NCBI GenBank assembly: GCA_003150175.1 | Contig: QAKZ01000012.1 | Coordinates: 1 to 20,816 of the forward strand | DNA length: 20,816 nucleotides | Direction of reading: 5' to 3' | DNA from: Coriobacteriia bacterium | GTDB lineage: Bacteria > Actinomycetota > Coriobacteriia > Coriobacteriales > Atopobiaceae | Shown: positions 1 to 7,506 of the stretch, piece after piece | Numbering within the stretch: position 1 is the first letter of the stretch | Layout of the letters: each line of letters begins with the position of its first letter | Made by a program: the position numbers and the translations under genes | The notes under the pieces: model-generated | Databases searched by the model: none | Told to the model about the DNA's origin: nothing | What the model saw: the letters and a program-made list of their open reading frames with translations, nothing else

Positions 1-540
1 GGCGGCCGCCATGCGGACGCACTCGTCGTAGTTGACCTCCTCGATGGTCACCTTGGCGCCCTCGGCGGCGATGTTGTCGAAGCGGGGCTTCGTGGAGCCC
101 TTGGGCATGTGCACGACGGCCTTCTGGCCGAGGCGCTTGGCGGCCCAGGCCACACCGCGGCCGTGGTTGCCATCGGTGGCGGTGAAGAAGGTCGCCTGGC
201 CGAAGTCGCGGGCGAGCTCGTCGGAGGTCAGGTAGTCGTAGGTGCACTCAGCGACGTCCTTGTGGGTCTCGTCGGCGATGTAGTTGGCCATCGCGAAGGA
301 GCCGCCGAGCACCTTGAAGGCGTTGAGGCCGAAGCGGTAGGACTCGTCCTTCACGCACAGGTTGCCGAGGCCGAGGCGCGCGGCCTGGCCGTCCAGGCGC
401 GCGAGCGGGGTCACGGAGTACTGCGGGAAGCTCTTGTGGAAGGCGCGTGCCTTCTTCACGTTCTCGAGGGACATGATGCCGAGGTGAGCATCATCGCTCT
501 TCGGCATCTCGTTGATGGCCCACTTGATCTTCTCGCTCAC
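1..540 (-). CDS. ygeX: 2,3-diaminopropionate ammonia-lyase, N-terminal 180 residues (cut by left edge)
   Basis: This PLP fold-type II lyase splits 2,3-diaminopropionate into pyruvate and two ammonia in the cytoplasm. The visible part reads from a GTG at 538-540 to base 1 without a stop. The Schiff-base lysine is K76 in the segment KDESYRFGLNAFK, and D123 in TATDGNHGRG matches the second catalytic residue known from E. coli DpaL. Family members have about 400 residues, so over half the protein lies outside the window. The GTG start is chosen because AAGGAGAG sits 5 bases upstream (about 546-553) and no better start lies nearby. It has its own promoter and is separated from the upstream hypothetical gene by 318 bp. 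In purine or urate gene clusters YgeX is thought to act late, deaminating the product left after ring opening and ureido-group removal. That role is inferred; the enzyme family call is firm. Confidence 0.93.
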   Translation of the reverse strand, partial: MSEKIKWAINEMPKSDDAHLGIMSLENVKKARAFHKSFPQYSVTPLARLDGQAARLGLGNLCVKDESYRFGLNAFKVLGGSFAMANYIADETHKDVAECTYDYLTSDELARDFGQATFFTATDGNHGRGVAWAAKRLGQKAVVHMPKGSTKPRFDNIAAEGAKVTIEEVNYDECVRMAAA

Positions 541-629
541 GTTGCCTCTCCTTCTTTCGGTGGTTCCCTTTACCGGTCGCTTGCCTTTGACTTTTTGTTT
601 GGTCAGCAAACAATCAGTTTGTATTTCCA

Positions 630-658
630 AATATAAGCATGGGTTTGCTCGGATTCAA
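630..658 (-). promoter_or_regulatory. Sigma-A-type promoter of ygeX
   Basis: Reading the minus strand, a -35 TTGAAT (653-658) is followed by a 17-bp spacer and a -10 TATATT (630-635). Transcription should start near 622, leaving a leader of roughly 80 nt before the GTG start. A small inverted repeat CAAAC-n5-GTTTG (607-621) lies around or just after the predicted start, and AGCAAAC (605-611) faces GTTTGCT (643-649) across the -10. Either could be an operator. The local AT-richness contrasts with the GC-rich genes around it. Confidence 0.6.
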
Positions 659-679
659 GGGTTGATTTACCCGGTCGGC

Positions 680-715
680 TGAGCGTTGCGTTAATTTCCG
701 TGAACGCAACGCTCA
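680..715. promoter_or_regulatory. 13-bp perfect inverted repeat upstream of ygeX, candidate operator
   Basis: TGAGCGTTGCGTT (680-692) and AACGCAACGCTCA (703-715) are perfect reverse complements around a 10-bp spacer. The repeat ends 22 bp upstream of the -35 box, a typical activator position. As RNA it could fold, but no U-run follows on either strand, so it is not a standard terminator. The regulator is unknown; the DauR/YheO-like protein encoded at 2872-3564 is one candidate. Confidence 0.55.
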
Positions 716-858
716 CCGATGTTTTCGCGCCGTTCCCGGCATTTGACGCGCACGCAATGTGGAGGTGCTTTGACGAAGAGAGACCCGCCCCGCGCACAGG
801 GGAACCATGCGCCGAGCGGGCCTCAACGAGCATTTAAGCCTGGTGCGTCGGGGCGCGG

Positions 859-1347
859 TCATGCCCCGTTCCCCCAGTCGATGATGATCGTGGAATCGTC
901 CATCTTTCCGTTGCCCTTGTCGGAGCCGTCGCCCACGCTCACGTCGTAGCCCAGCCGCTCGAGGTCGTGGACGAAGCGGGCGAGCTGCGTGGAGTACTCG
1001 TTGAGCAGGCGCGCGGTCTGGATCGGGCTGATCATGTCCTGCGGGCGGCCGTAGATGATGTCGCAGATCGCGTCGGCGACATAGGTGTTCGAGTTGCCCA
1101 CGAGGTCGTTGTAGAAAGAGTTGCCCTCGCCGGCGCAGTCGATGTCGCTCGGGGCGAACTTGACCGAGAGGTGCGTGCGGCCGAACTTGGAGTAGGTGCG
1201 GATGCGGGTGTCGGTGCGCCCGATGGCGTTCTTTATGGCCCAGCGCATCGCGGAGGCGGAGAGCGTGTCGTTCGCGGCGGTCTCGCGGTCGGGGCAGGCC
1301 TCCGCCGCGAGCTTTCGGGCTTCGTTCGCGTTGATGATGTCGAGCAT
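859..1347 (-). CDS. Hypothetical protein, 162 residues
   Basis: I do not recognise this protein. It starts at ATG 1345-1347 behind a purine-rich GAAAGGGAAG and ends with TGA at 859-861. Codons strongly prefer G or C in third position in this frame, which supports real coding. The sequence is soluble and charged, with no signal peptide, membrane segment or Cys-rich cluster. It opens with an amphipathic stretch (MLDIINANEARKLAAEA), has a mixed middle with several Asp and Asn, and ends in a Gly/Asp-rich loop (VSVGDGSDKGNGKMDD) before a hydrophobic STIIIDWG tail. It lies between guanine deaminase, 207 bp upstream with no clear promoter seen, and ygeX. It could belong to the guaD transcript or stand alone. 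A link to purine metabolism rests only on position. Confidence 0.7.
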   Translation of the reverse strand: MLDIINANEARKLAAEACPDRETAANDTLSASAMRWAIKNAIGRTDTRIRTYSKFGRTHLSVKFAPSDIDCAGEGNSFYNDLVGNSNTYVADAICDIIYGRPQDMISPIQTARLLNEYSTQLARFVHDLERLGYDVSVGDGSDKGNGKMDDSTIIIDWGNGA

Positions 1348-1421
1348 GCGCTTCCCTTTCTGCGTCCCGTCGCATATCCGAGCAGAAGCATACTCGATGC
1401 GCGGGGCGCGGAAGGGCGCCG

Positions 1422-1469
1422 CGCGGGCAAAAGCCCGCGAACGGCGGGGGTCCCTGCCGCGCCGCAGGG
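1422..1469. repeat. Two GC-rich hairpins in the guaD to hypothetical-gene gap
   Basis: CGCGGGC (1422-1428) and GCCCGCG (1433-1439) form a perfect 7-bp stem with an AAAA loop. CCCTGC (1452-1457) and GCAGGG (1464-1469) form a second stem with a 6-nt loop. Neither is followed by a T-run on the minus strand, so they are not convincing intrinsic terminators. They may stabilise the 3' end of the guanine deaminase mRNA or be REP-like. Confidence 0.4.
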
Positions 1470-1490
1470 CCGGGCCCCGTTGGCCAAGCT

Positions 1491-1529
1491 GCTGCCCGCG
1501 CCCGCTGCCCGCGCCCGCTGCCCGCGCCC
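1491..1529. repeat. Three perfect tandem copies of a 13-bp unit
   Basis: The unit GCTGCCCGCGCCC occurs at 1491-1503, 1504-1516 and 1517-1529 without a mismatch, and a degenerate fourth start (GCTTCC) follows. The array sits 25 bp downstream of the guanine deaminase stop on the minus strand. It looks like a minisatellite prone to copy-number change by slippage. No function is evident. Confidence 0.85.
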
Positions 1530-1554
1530 GCTTCCGGCGTCGCCGTCGCCTCCG

Positions 1555-2832
1555 CTAGCCGAGGTCGACCTCGCGCCCGGCGACGAACTTGCGGTCGATG
1601 CGGCCGCCCTCCTCGGCGAGGTAGACGTAGCGCTCGACGCGCTCCCAGACCGTGAGGTCGCGCGGGGTGCGGATCCCCGAGTCGTCGAGCACGAGGGCAT
1701 CGAGGTCGTTGCCCTCCGCGAAGGAGCCGACGCGGCCGAAGAACGAGCCGCCGCCCGCCGTGGCCAGGTAGAACGCCTCCTGCGTGGAAAGAGGCGCCAA
1801 GGACTGGTCCACGAGGCGCCAACGGAGCTTGGAGACCGCCACGGCGTCGGCCATACAGCGCCACATCGAGAGGTCCGCGCCGCCCGCGACGTCGGTACCG
1901 AGGCCCACGTTCATGCCGAGGCCGAGATAGCGTCGGATGGGCGCGATGCCGCTGGCCAGCTGTGCGTTGCTCTGGGGGCAGTGCGCGACGTAAGTGCCCG
2001 TGCGGCGCAGCAGGTCGACCTCCTCGTCGGTCGAGTAGACGCAGTGGGCCATCACCGTCTTTGGCCCGAGCAAGCCGAAGTGGTCGTAGGCGTCGCCGTA
2101 GCAGGTCGACCAGGGGCAGAGCTCCTTGACCCAATCGATCTCCGAGAGGTTCTCGGAAAGATGGCTCTGGACCGGCAGGCCGTCCTCGCGGGCGATGTCG
2201 GCCAGCTGCTCCATGAGGCGATCAGACACGCTCGGGGTGAAGCGCGGGGTCAGGACCGGGAACGTGCGCTCGTAGCGGCCGGCGACGTCGCCGAGCCAGC
2301 GGCGCGTGGCCTCGGCGGAGGCGTCCGTGCCTTCCACGAGGTCATCTGGGCTGTTGCGGTCCATATTGACCTTGCCCACGTAGGTGATAAGTCCCGTGGC
2401 CTCGAGCTTGTCCATGAGGAGCTCGGTTGCGGGCACATGGAGCGTGCCGAAGACGACGGCGCGGGTGGTCGGGCTGCGGCGCAGGTCGTCGGCGAAGATT
2501 CCGTAGGCGCGCTCGGCGTAGGCGAGGTCCTTGTACTTGGCCTCCTCCGGGAAGGTATGGGTGTTCAGCCACCCGAGGAGCTCGAGGTCCATGCCGAGGC
2601 CGCGGAAAGCGTACTGCGGGGCGTGCACGTGGATGTCGGACATGCCGGGCACGATGAGCTTGTCTCCGCAGTCAATAAAAAGCAGATCAGAGTACTCGTC
2701 TGACAGCTCGGCGAAGACCCCGCGCGAGGCGCCATCCACGCACACGAGGTAGCCGCCCTCGGTGCACGAGACCTCCTTGGGCGAGACGGAGTAGCAGATA
2801 TTGCCCTTGAGGACGAATGACTTGGTTTCCAT
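1555..2832 (-). CDS. guaD: Guanine deaminase (amidohydrolase superfamily)
   Basis: This cytoplasmic zinc enzyme hydrolyses guanine to xanthine and ammonia, feeding the xanthine dehydrogenases in this window. The 425-residue length fits the family (about 430-440). Visible motifs are: VPGMSDIHVHAPQ with metal ligands H68 and H70; LLGWLNTHTFPEE (residues 85-97); GKVNMDRNSPD (153-163); TPRFTPS with R197; QSHLSEN with H224 and E227; AHCVYSTDEE with H263; and GLGTDVAGG with D314. The order and spacing match E. coli GuaD better than other chlorohydrolase-type members such as SsnA. AAGGA lies 8 bases before the ATG at 2830-2832. The regulator gene ends 39 bp upstream, so the two are probably co-transcribed. 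A related amidohydrolase acting on another aminopurine is the main alternative. Confidence 0.92.
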   Translation of the reverse strand: METKSFVLKGNICYSVSPKEVSCTEGGYLVCVDGASRGVFAELSDEYSDLLFIDCGDKLIVPGMSDIHVHAPQYAFRGLGMDLELLGWLNTHTFPEEAKYKDLAYAERAYGIFADDLRRSPTTRAVVFGTLHVPATELLMDKLEATGLITYVGKVNMDRNSPDDLVEGTDASAEATRRWLGDVAGRYERTFPVLTPRFTPSVSDRLMEQLADIAREDGLPVQSHLSENLSEIDWVKELCPWSTCYGDAYDHFGLLGPKTVMAHCVYSTDEEVDLLRRTGTYVAHCPQSNAQLASGIAPIRRYLGLGMNVGLGTDVAGGADLSMWRCMADAVAVSKLRWRLVDQSLAPLSTQEAFYLATAGGGSFFGRVGSFAEGNDLDALVLDDSGIRTPRDLTVWERVERYVYLAEEGGRIDRKFVAGREVDLG

Positions 2833-2871
2833 GGCTGCGTCCTTCTTTCTGGCGGCGCGAGGAGGCCCGCG

Positions 2872-3564
2872 TCAGCTCTCGCGCCGAATTTTCTGCAGGT
2901 AACGGTACACGCTCGGCACCGACACGTGGAGCGCCGTCGCCACGTCCGCGGCCGCGCCCTTGATGAGGAACGCGCCCGCGTCCTCGAGCCTGCGGACGAC
3001 GTCGAGCCGCCCCTCCTGGTCGAGCTCCGAGGGGGTCTTTCCCATCGACGAGAGCAGGGCGTGCACCTGCTCGCCCACGCCTGTGTCGGTCCCGCCGAGC
3101 GAGAGCGTCTCGACGCTTGAGGAGCTGTAGGCGGCGCGCACGGCCTCGAGGTTCGTGTCGCGGCACTCCTCCGAGCCGCCGTGGCGGTACGCCTCCATGA
3201 AGGCGTTGATGGAATCCTCGAGGTCGCGGAACGGTTTGGGGTCGATGTTCACGCAGACCATGCCCACGATCTTGCCCTCGTCGCGAATAAAGAAGGACGA
3301 GCCCTGCAGCGGCCGGCCGTCGACGGTCTTGCACACGTAGTCGGTCACGTAGCCGAGGTCCGAGTCCGCGTAGCAGTCGGCCATCTTGCGAGCGAAGTCG
3401 GTGGCGGGGGCCCCGACGTTGCGGCCGGACACGTGGCCGTTCACGATCTTCACCACCGAGGACTCGGGCTCAGTGAGGTCGTGGAGCACGACCTCGGTCG
3501 CCGAGCCGAGCGCCGCGCCGAGGAAGTCGACGAGCGGCATCATGGCGGCTACTTTATCGTTCAT
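2872..3564 (-). CDS. DauR/YheO-type transcriptional regulator (PAS-like sensor plus HTH)
   Basis: This is a 230-residue DNA-binding regulator. Residues 7-115 resemble the YheO PAS-like domain, including VVLHDL near the start, a GRNVGAPATDF turn, and KTVDGRPLQGSSFFIRDEGKIVGMVCVN written here in overlapping parts (79-95, 92-106). Residues 183-226 form a C-terminal helix-turn-helix with the family pattern RRLEDAGAFLIKGAAADVA and VSVPSVYRYLQKI. A Ser/Thr-rich linker joins them. GGAGGG lies 5 bases before the ATG at 3562-3564. It lies between xdhC and guaD, so it probably senses a purine-related ligand and controls this island; that is inference. Family members elsewhere respond to quite different small molecules (DauR responds to D-arginine metabolism), so the ligand cannot be read from sequence. 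No N-terminal truncation is apparent. Confidence 0.85.
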   Translation of the reverse strand: MNDKVAAMMPLVDFLGAALGSATEVVLHDLTEPESSVVKIVNGHVSGRNVGAPATDFARKMADCYADSDLGYVTDYVCKTVDGRPLQGSSFFIRDEGKIVGMVCVNIDPKPFRDLEDSINAFMEAYRHGGSEECRDTNLEAVRAAYSSSSVETLSLGGTDTGVGEQVHALLSSMGKTPSELDQEGRLDVVRRLEDAGAFLIKGAAADVATALHVSVPSVYRYLQKIRRES

Positions 3565-3598
3565 GCGGTCCCTCCGGACAAGAAGTACTTACGCAGCC

Positions 3599-3604
3599 AT
3601 TATA
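3599..3604 (-). promoter_or_regulatory. Perfect -10 hexamer in front of the regulator gene
   Basis: A TATAAT reads on the minus strand at 3599-3604, about 35 bp before the regulator start and inside the short dyad CCAT-TAT-ATGG (3597-3607). No good -35 box lies 16-18 bp upstream in the GC-rich DNA. It could be an activator-dependent or autoregulated internal promoter for the regulator and guaD. The palindrome AAGTACTT (3583-3590) lies between it and the ribosome site. Confidence 0.35.
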
Positions 3605-3644
3605 TGGTCGGCGCGGGGCCTCCAGCCGCCGAGACGGGCCCGGC

Positions 3645-4133
3645 CTACGCCCCACATTCGTTGTGGACGATCTCAATGGCCTTCTCGACGCCGTCGATCA
3701 CGTTCTGGTAGCCCGTGCAGCGGCAGAGGTGGCCCGAGAGGTTCTTGCGGATCTCGTCGCGGGTGTAGGTCTTGCCGGTGTTGAGCATCTCGACCGCGCT
3801 CATGATGATGCCCGGGATGCAGAAGCCGCACTGGACGGCGAACTGATCGATGAAGGCCTGCTGGACGGGGTTGAGGGTACCGTCGGGCGCCTGCAGGCCC
3901 TCGACGGTGAGGATGTCCTTGCCCTCGGCCCAGCTGGTGAGGTACAGGCAGGTGTCGGTCGCCACGCCGTCGATGAGGACGGTGCATGCGCCGCACTCCC
4001 CCACCTCGCAGCCGCGCTTGACACTCGTGAGGTTGAGGCGGTTGCGCAGGGTGTCGAGCAGGCTCTCGCGCGGGTCGTAGCCCACCTGGACGCGCTTGCC
4101 GTTGACGGTGCAGGTCAGGATTCTCATATCCAT
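3645..4133 (-). CDS. xdhC: Xanthine dehydrogenase 2Fe-2S subunit XdhC
   Basis: This small iron-sulfur subunit of a three-subunit molybdenum hydroxylase carries electrons from the molybdopterin subunit to the FAD subunit. The plant-type ferredoxin cluster uses C42, C47, C50 and C62 (GCEVGECGAC and DTC). The second 2Fe-2S cluster, in the helical domain, uses C102, C105, C137 and C139 (QCGFCIPG and HLCRCTGY). The 162-residue length is normal. Its ATG shares one base with the xdhB stop (TAATG at 4131-4135), showing translational coupling. A second ATG two codons downstream is a less likely start. Close relatives occur in CO dehydrogenase and nicotinate or other hydroxylases, so the substrate rests on context: guanine deaminase and a nucleoside-type transporter. 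Confidence 0.93.
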   Translation of the reverse strand: MDMRILTCTVNGKRVQVGYDPRESLLDTLRNRLNLTSVKRGCEVGECGACTVLIDGVATDTCLYLTSWAEGKDILTVEGLQAPDGTLNPVQQAFIDQFAVQCGFCIPGIIMSAVEMLNTGKTYTRDEIRKNLSGHLCRCTGYQNVIDGVEKAIEIVHNECGA

Positions 4134-5014
4134 TACAGGTCAGCCCCTCCCTTGCGCGCCGCATAGATGAGGGAGCGCTTGGACATCTCCTTGATGAGCT
4201 GCATGCGGAACTCCTTGCTCGCGCGCCAGGAGTCGCGCGGGTTCGTGCACGCGAGCGCGAGCTCGCCGATGCGCTCGGCCGCCTCGGCCACGTCGGTGCC
4301 GCGCACGGCGTCCTCCGCCGCGAGCGCGCGCATGGGCGTGGGGCCCGCGACGCCGAAGGCGAGGCGGATGTCGTCGATCGTGCGCTTGTCCGCCCCGAGC
4401 TTGACGAGGCAGCAGCAGCCCATGGTGGTGATCTCGAGGGCGCGCCTCTTGCCGTACTTGAAGTAGTGACCGGTGAAGCCCTCGTAGTGGTCCTTCGGGA
4501 TTCGGATGCAGGTCAGGACCTCGTCGCGCTCCTTGTGGCTGCGACCGGGGCCAGCGTACCACTCCTCGATGGGGATGGTCCTTTTGCCCCGGACGGACTC
4601 GACGTCGAGAAGGGCGCCGTAGGCGAAGAGCGTGGAGGCGGAGTCGGCCGAGGTGGCAGCGGTGCAGACGTTGCCGCCGATGGTGCCGGAGACGCGCAGC
4701 TGCGGGCCGCCCGGGGTGTCGCAGGCCTCGCCCAAGGTGGGGACGGTCGCCTGGATGACGGGCGAGGTCGTCACGTGGTGGAACCAAGTGATGGGGCCTA
4801 TCTCGACCGTGCCGTCGTCGGCCAGGCGCACGCCGTCGAGCTCGTCGGAAAGGCCGTGGATGGACACGAGGTGCGCGGGCGCGCCCTTGCCCTCGCGGAG
4901 CTTGACGAGCACGTCGGTGCCACCCGCGATGACCTCGGCCGCCGGGTCGTCGGCGAGCGCGCGGCAGGCGTCGGCCACGCTCGTGGCCTCGTACAGGGAT
5001 TCGATGTCGTACAT
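4133..5014 (-). CDS. xdhB: Xanthine dehydrogenase FAD-binding subunit XdhB
   Basis: This is the flavin subunit of the molybdenum hydroxylase, which passes electrons from the iron-sulfur subunit to NAD or another acceptor. FAD-contact motifs are AGGTDVLV (30-37) and RVSGTIGGNVCTAATSADS (107-125), followed by the C-terminal CODH-flavoprotein domain (RKGRRALEIT-like stretch near 190 and FGVAGPTPMRA near 220). The 293-residue length is typical. The ATG at 5012-5014 directly abuts the xdhA stop at 5015, and only a weak ribosome site is seen, so translation is probably coupled. It is the only FAD subunit in the window. It may therefore also serve the fused hydroxylase at 14814-17588, which lacks one, but this is speculative. 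Confidence 0.93.
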   Translation of the reverse strand: MYDIESLYEATSVADACRALADDPAAEVIAGGTDVLVKLREGKGAPAHLVSIHGLSDELDGVRLADDGTVEIGPITWFHHVTTSPVIQATVPTLGEACDTPGGPQLRVSGTIGGNVCTAATSADSASTLFAYGALLDVESVRGKRTIPIEEWYAGPGRSHKERDEVLTCIRIPKDHYEGFTGHYFKYGKRRALEITTMGCCCLVKLGADKRTIDDIRLAFGVAGPTPMRALAAEDAVRGTDVAEAAERIGELALACTNPRDSWRASKEFRMQLIKEMSKRSLIYAARKGGADL

Positions 5015-7357
5015 CTAGATCAGCCCCGCTTCCTTGAAGCCCTCGAACAGTCGCTGAGGGGTCATGGGCTCTACGTAGAACTTGACGCCCGTCGCGTCGA
5101 GGATCGCGTCGCGGATGGCCGCGGCCGGGCTGATGACGGGCGTCTCGCCCACGGCTTTGTTGCCGTAGGGGCCCGTGGGGTCAGGCTTCTCGACGAAGTC
5201 CGCCTTGAGGTCGGGCACATCCATCGTGGTCGGGATCTTGTAGTCGAGCAGCGTCGGGTTGAGGACGCGCGCGGTCTTGGGGTCGATCTGCAGCTCCTCG
5301 TAGAGGCCGTAGCCGATGCCCTGGGCCATGCCGCCGTGGATCTGCTGCTCCACGAGTTTGGGGTTGATCAGGCGGCCGGAGTCCTGGACGTTGATGATCT
5401 TGTTCACGGTGACCTGCGCGAGTGGGATGTCCACCGTGACGTCGGCGAAGGTGCAGCCGCCGGCGATCGCGTTAGTGTGGACGTTGACGGTCTCGTGCGC
5501 GCTCAGCTGGTCGGCGGCGTTCAGGTTGTAGTATGCCTCGAGCGCGAAGGCGGGCAGGTCCCAGACTTTGTTTCCATCGCCGTCCCAGATGGCGTGGTCG
5601 CGCAGGTCGAGCTCGCCGGGGGCGCCCGCGCTGAGGTAGCGCGCGTAGTCGAGGATCTTGCGTCGCAGGGTCTCGCCGGCCTTCTTTACCGCGGCGCCGC
5701 TGACGTAGGTCTGGCGCGAGGCGTAGGCGCCGGAGTCGTAGGGCGTGACGTCGGTGTCCTGCTGCGAGACGATGTGCACGTCCTCGGTGTCGATGCCGAT
5801 GGCCTCGGCCGCCATCTGCGAGAACACGGTGTCCGCGCCCTGGCCGATCTCGGTCGCGCCCATCTGGAGCTGGACGGTGCCGTCCTGGTTGAGCGTAAGC
5901 TGGGCGGTGGCGGTCTCGAGCGCGAAGGGCGCGACGGCGGTCTTGTAGACGAAGAACGCGACGCCCACGCCATGGCGGATGGGGCCGGTCTCGTTCGCGT
6001 ACTCGCGCTTCTTGCGGTCCCACTCGATGTATTCCTTGCCTTTGGCCACGCACTCGGGGATGGCGCAGGTGTGCGCCGCGATGACGCCGCCCGGGGTGAA
6101 CTCGTCCACGAACTTGTCTGTATAGACGTTCTTCAGGCGGAACTCGACGCCATCCCAGCCGTTGTCGTAGGCGATGTCGCCCATCAGGCACTCGGCCGCC
6201 CAGTTGCCCTCGGGCACGCCGTAGGCGCGCATAGCGCCCGTGTGCGGGCCGTTGGTGTGGATGGTGTAGGCCTCGGAGTGGGTCGCGATCTCGAGGTTGT
6301 GGTAAAGCCAGCGGAAGGAGTTCACGGAGTTGAGCACGAGGGCGTGGCCGTGGTGGACGTAGCCGCCGGTGTTGGAGTAGCCGACGATCTTGCGCGCGTG
6401 GAGTGCCATGTCGTCGCCGTAGGAGCACTCGATGTCGAAGGTCTTGGGCTGGCGGCCGGAGGTGTCCCAGAACAGCTCCTCGCGGCTGAGCTCCATCTTG
6501 ACGCAGCGGCCGCCGAGCTGCTTGCAGATCCAGGCGTTGAGCGGCTCGTAGTGGACGTCCTGCTTGGTGCCGAAGCCGCCGCCGATGTAGGGCTTGATCA
6601 CGCGGACGTCGCCCCAGGGGATGCCGAGCGCCTGACCGATGACGCGCCGCACGACGTGCGGAATCTGGGTGGAGCTGACGCAGACGATCTTATGGCCCTC
6701 CATATAGCAGTACGAGACGCAGGTCTCGATGTGGACCTGGGACTGCTCGCGGCTCTCGCAGTGGATGCTCACATGGTGGTAGGCGGGGTCCTCGAGGGCC
6801 TCCTCGACGGTCTTGTAGCCCGCCTCTGCGAGCTTCTCGTCGGGGGTGCGGGCGCAAGTGTGGGTGACGATGTTGTCCGGCTTACGCTCTTGGACGGGCG
6901 GGTTCGTGCCCTTCATGGACTCGATCGCGTCGTAGACGACGGGGTACTCCTCGTACTCGACATGGATCTTCTTGAGCGCACGGTCGCAGGCGACGGTGTC
7001 CTCACCCACCACAACGGCGATGTTGTCGCCGTAGATACGCACGCGGTCGTCGAGGAGCTTGCGGTCGGCCTGGTCGCGCTTGGGCGCCGCGGAGTCGGCG
7101 TACCACGGGTGGCCCGCGACGGGGTAGACGATGTCGGGCACGTCGAAGCAGGTGTAGATCGCGACGACGCCGGGGACTTCGAGCGCCTCGGAGGTGTCGA
7201 TGGACACCACGCGCCCGTTGCCGATGGTCGAGTGCAGGAGCTTCGCCTCCAGGCACGGCTTCGGGCACAGGTCATCGGTGAACTTGGCGCGGCCGGTGAC
7301 CTTATCGGCGGCATCGACGCGAACGACCGGGCGTCCGACTTCCTTCAAGCTCTCCAT
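5015..7357 (-). CDS. xdhA: Xanthine dehydrogenase molybdopterin-binding subunit XdhA
   Basis: This catalytic subunit holds the molybdopterin cytosine dinucleotide and hydroxylates (hypo)xanthine-type purines. The N-terminal a/b hammerhead domain covers about residues 15-145. The molybdopterin-binding region carries GGGFGTKQD (259-267), GAMRAYGVPE with the substrate-contact-type R377, and EIGQGADTVFSQ. The C-terminus has VGETP with the catalytic base E738. The 780-residue length is normal for a separate large subunit. GGAGAGG lies 7 bases before the ATG at 7355-7357. It is the first gene of the run xdhA-xdhB-xdhC-regulator-guaD. The AMRAYG motif replaces the common FRGFG or MRGYG form, so activity on a related N-heterocycle cannot be excluded. 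The selenium cofactor sometimes found in such enzymes cannot be read from sequence. Confidence 0.93.
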   Translation of the reverse strand: MESLKEVGRPVVRVDAADKVTGRAKFTDDLCPKPCLEAKLLHSTIGNGRVVSIDTSEALEVPGVVAIYTCFDVPDIVYPVAGHPWYADSAAPKRDQADRKLLDDRVRIYGDNIAVVVGEDTVACDRALKKIHVEYEEYPVVYDAIESMKGTNPPVQERKPDNIVTHTCARTPDEKLAEAGYKTVEEALEDPAYHHVSIHCESREQSQVHIETCVSYCYMEGHKIVCVSSTQIPHVVRRVIGQALGIPWGDVRVIKPYIGGGFGTKQDVHYEPLNAWICKQLGGRCVKMELSREELFWDTSGRQPKTFDIECSYGDDMALHARKIVGYSNTGGYVHHGHALVLNSVNSFRWLYHNLEIATHSEAYTIHTNGPHTGAMRAYGVPEGNWAAECLMGDIAYDNGWDGVEFRLKNVYTDKFVDEFTPGGVIAAHTCAIPECVAKGKEYIEWDRKKREYANETGPIRHGVGVAFFVYKTAVAPFALETATAQLTLNQDGTVQLQMGATEIGQGADTVFSQMAAEAIGIDTEDVHIVSQQDTDVTPYDSGAYASRQTYVSGAAVKKAGETLRRKILDYARYLSAGAPGELDLRDHAIWDGDGNKVWDLPAFALEAYYNLNAADQLSAHETVNVHTNAIAGGCTFADVTVDIPLAQVTVNKIINVQDSGRLINPKLVEQQIHGGMAQGIGYGLYEELQIDPKTARVLNPTLLDYKIPTTMDVPDLKADFVEKPDPTGPYGNKAVGETPVISPAAAIRDAILDATGVKFYVEPMTPQRLFEGFKEAGLI

Positions 7358-7506
7358 AGGAGCACCTCTCCTTCGATAATCACGATAATAAAGAATTACC
7401 GTGTATTGGAGAGTATCATACCCGTCGCGGAAATCAACGTAGTATCTATACGGCGAACGGCAGGTTTCGAGCCTTGGCCGTCTGGGAGAACACCACTGTT
7501 TACCTC

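Noticed and set aside
603..833. 76-codon minus-strand frame before ygeX
   Set aside because: It covers the ygeX promoter and the 13-bp palindrome, and its composition is unlike the neighbouring genes.
849..868. CGGGGC/GCCCCG hairpin at the end of the hypothetical gene as a terminator
   Set aside because: The stem is only 6 bp, lies partly in the coding region and has no U-run after it on the minus strand.
967..2703. 578-codon plus-strand frame
   Set aside because: It is antisense to guaD and the hypothetical gene, crosses the noncoding tandem repeat, and shows no domain.
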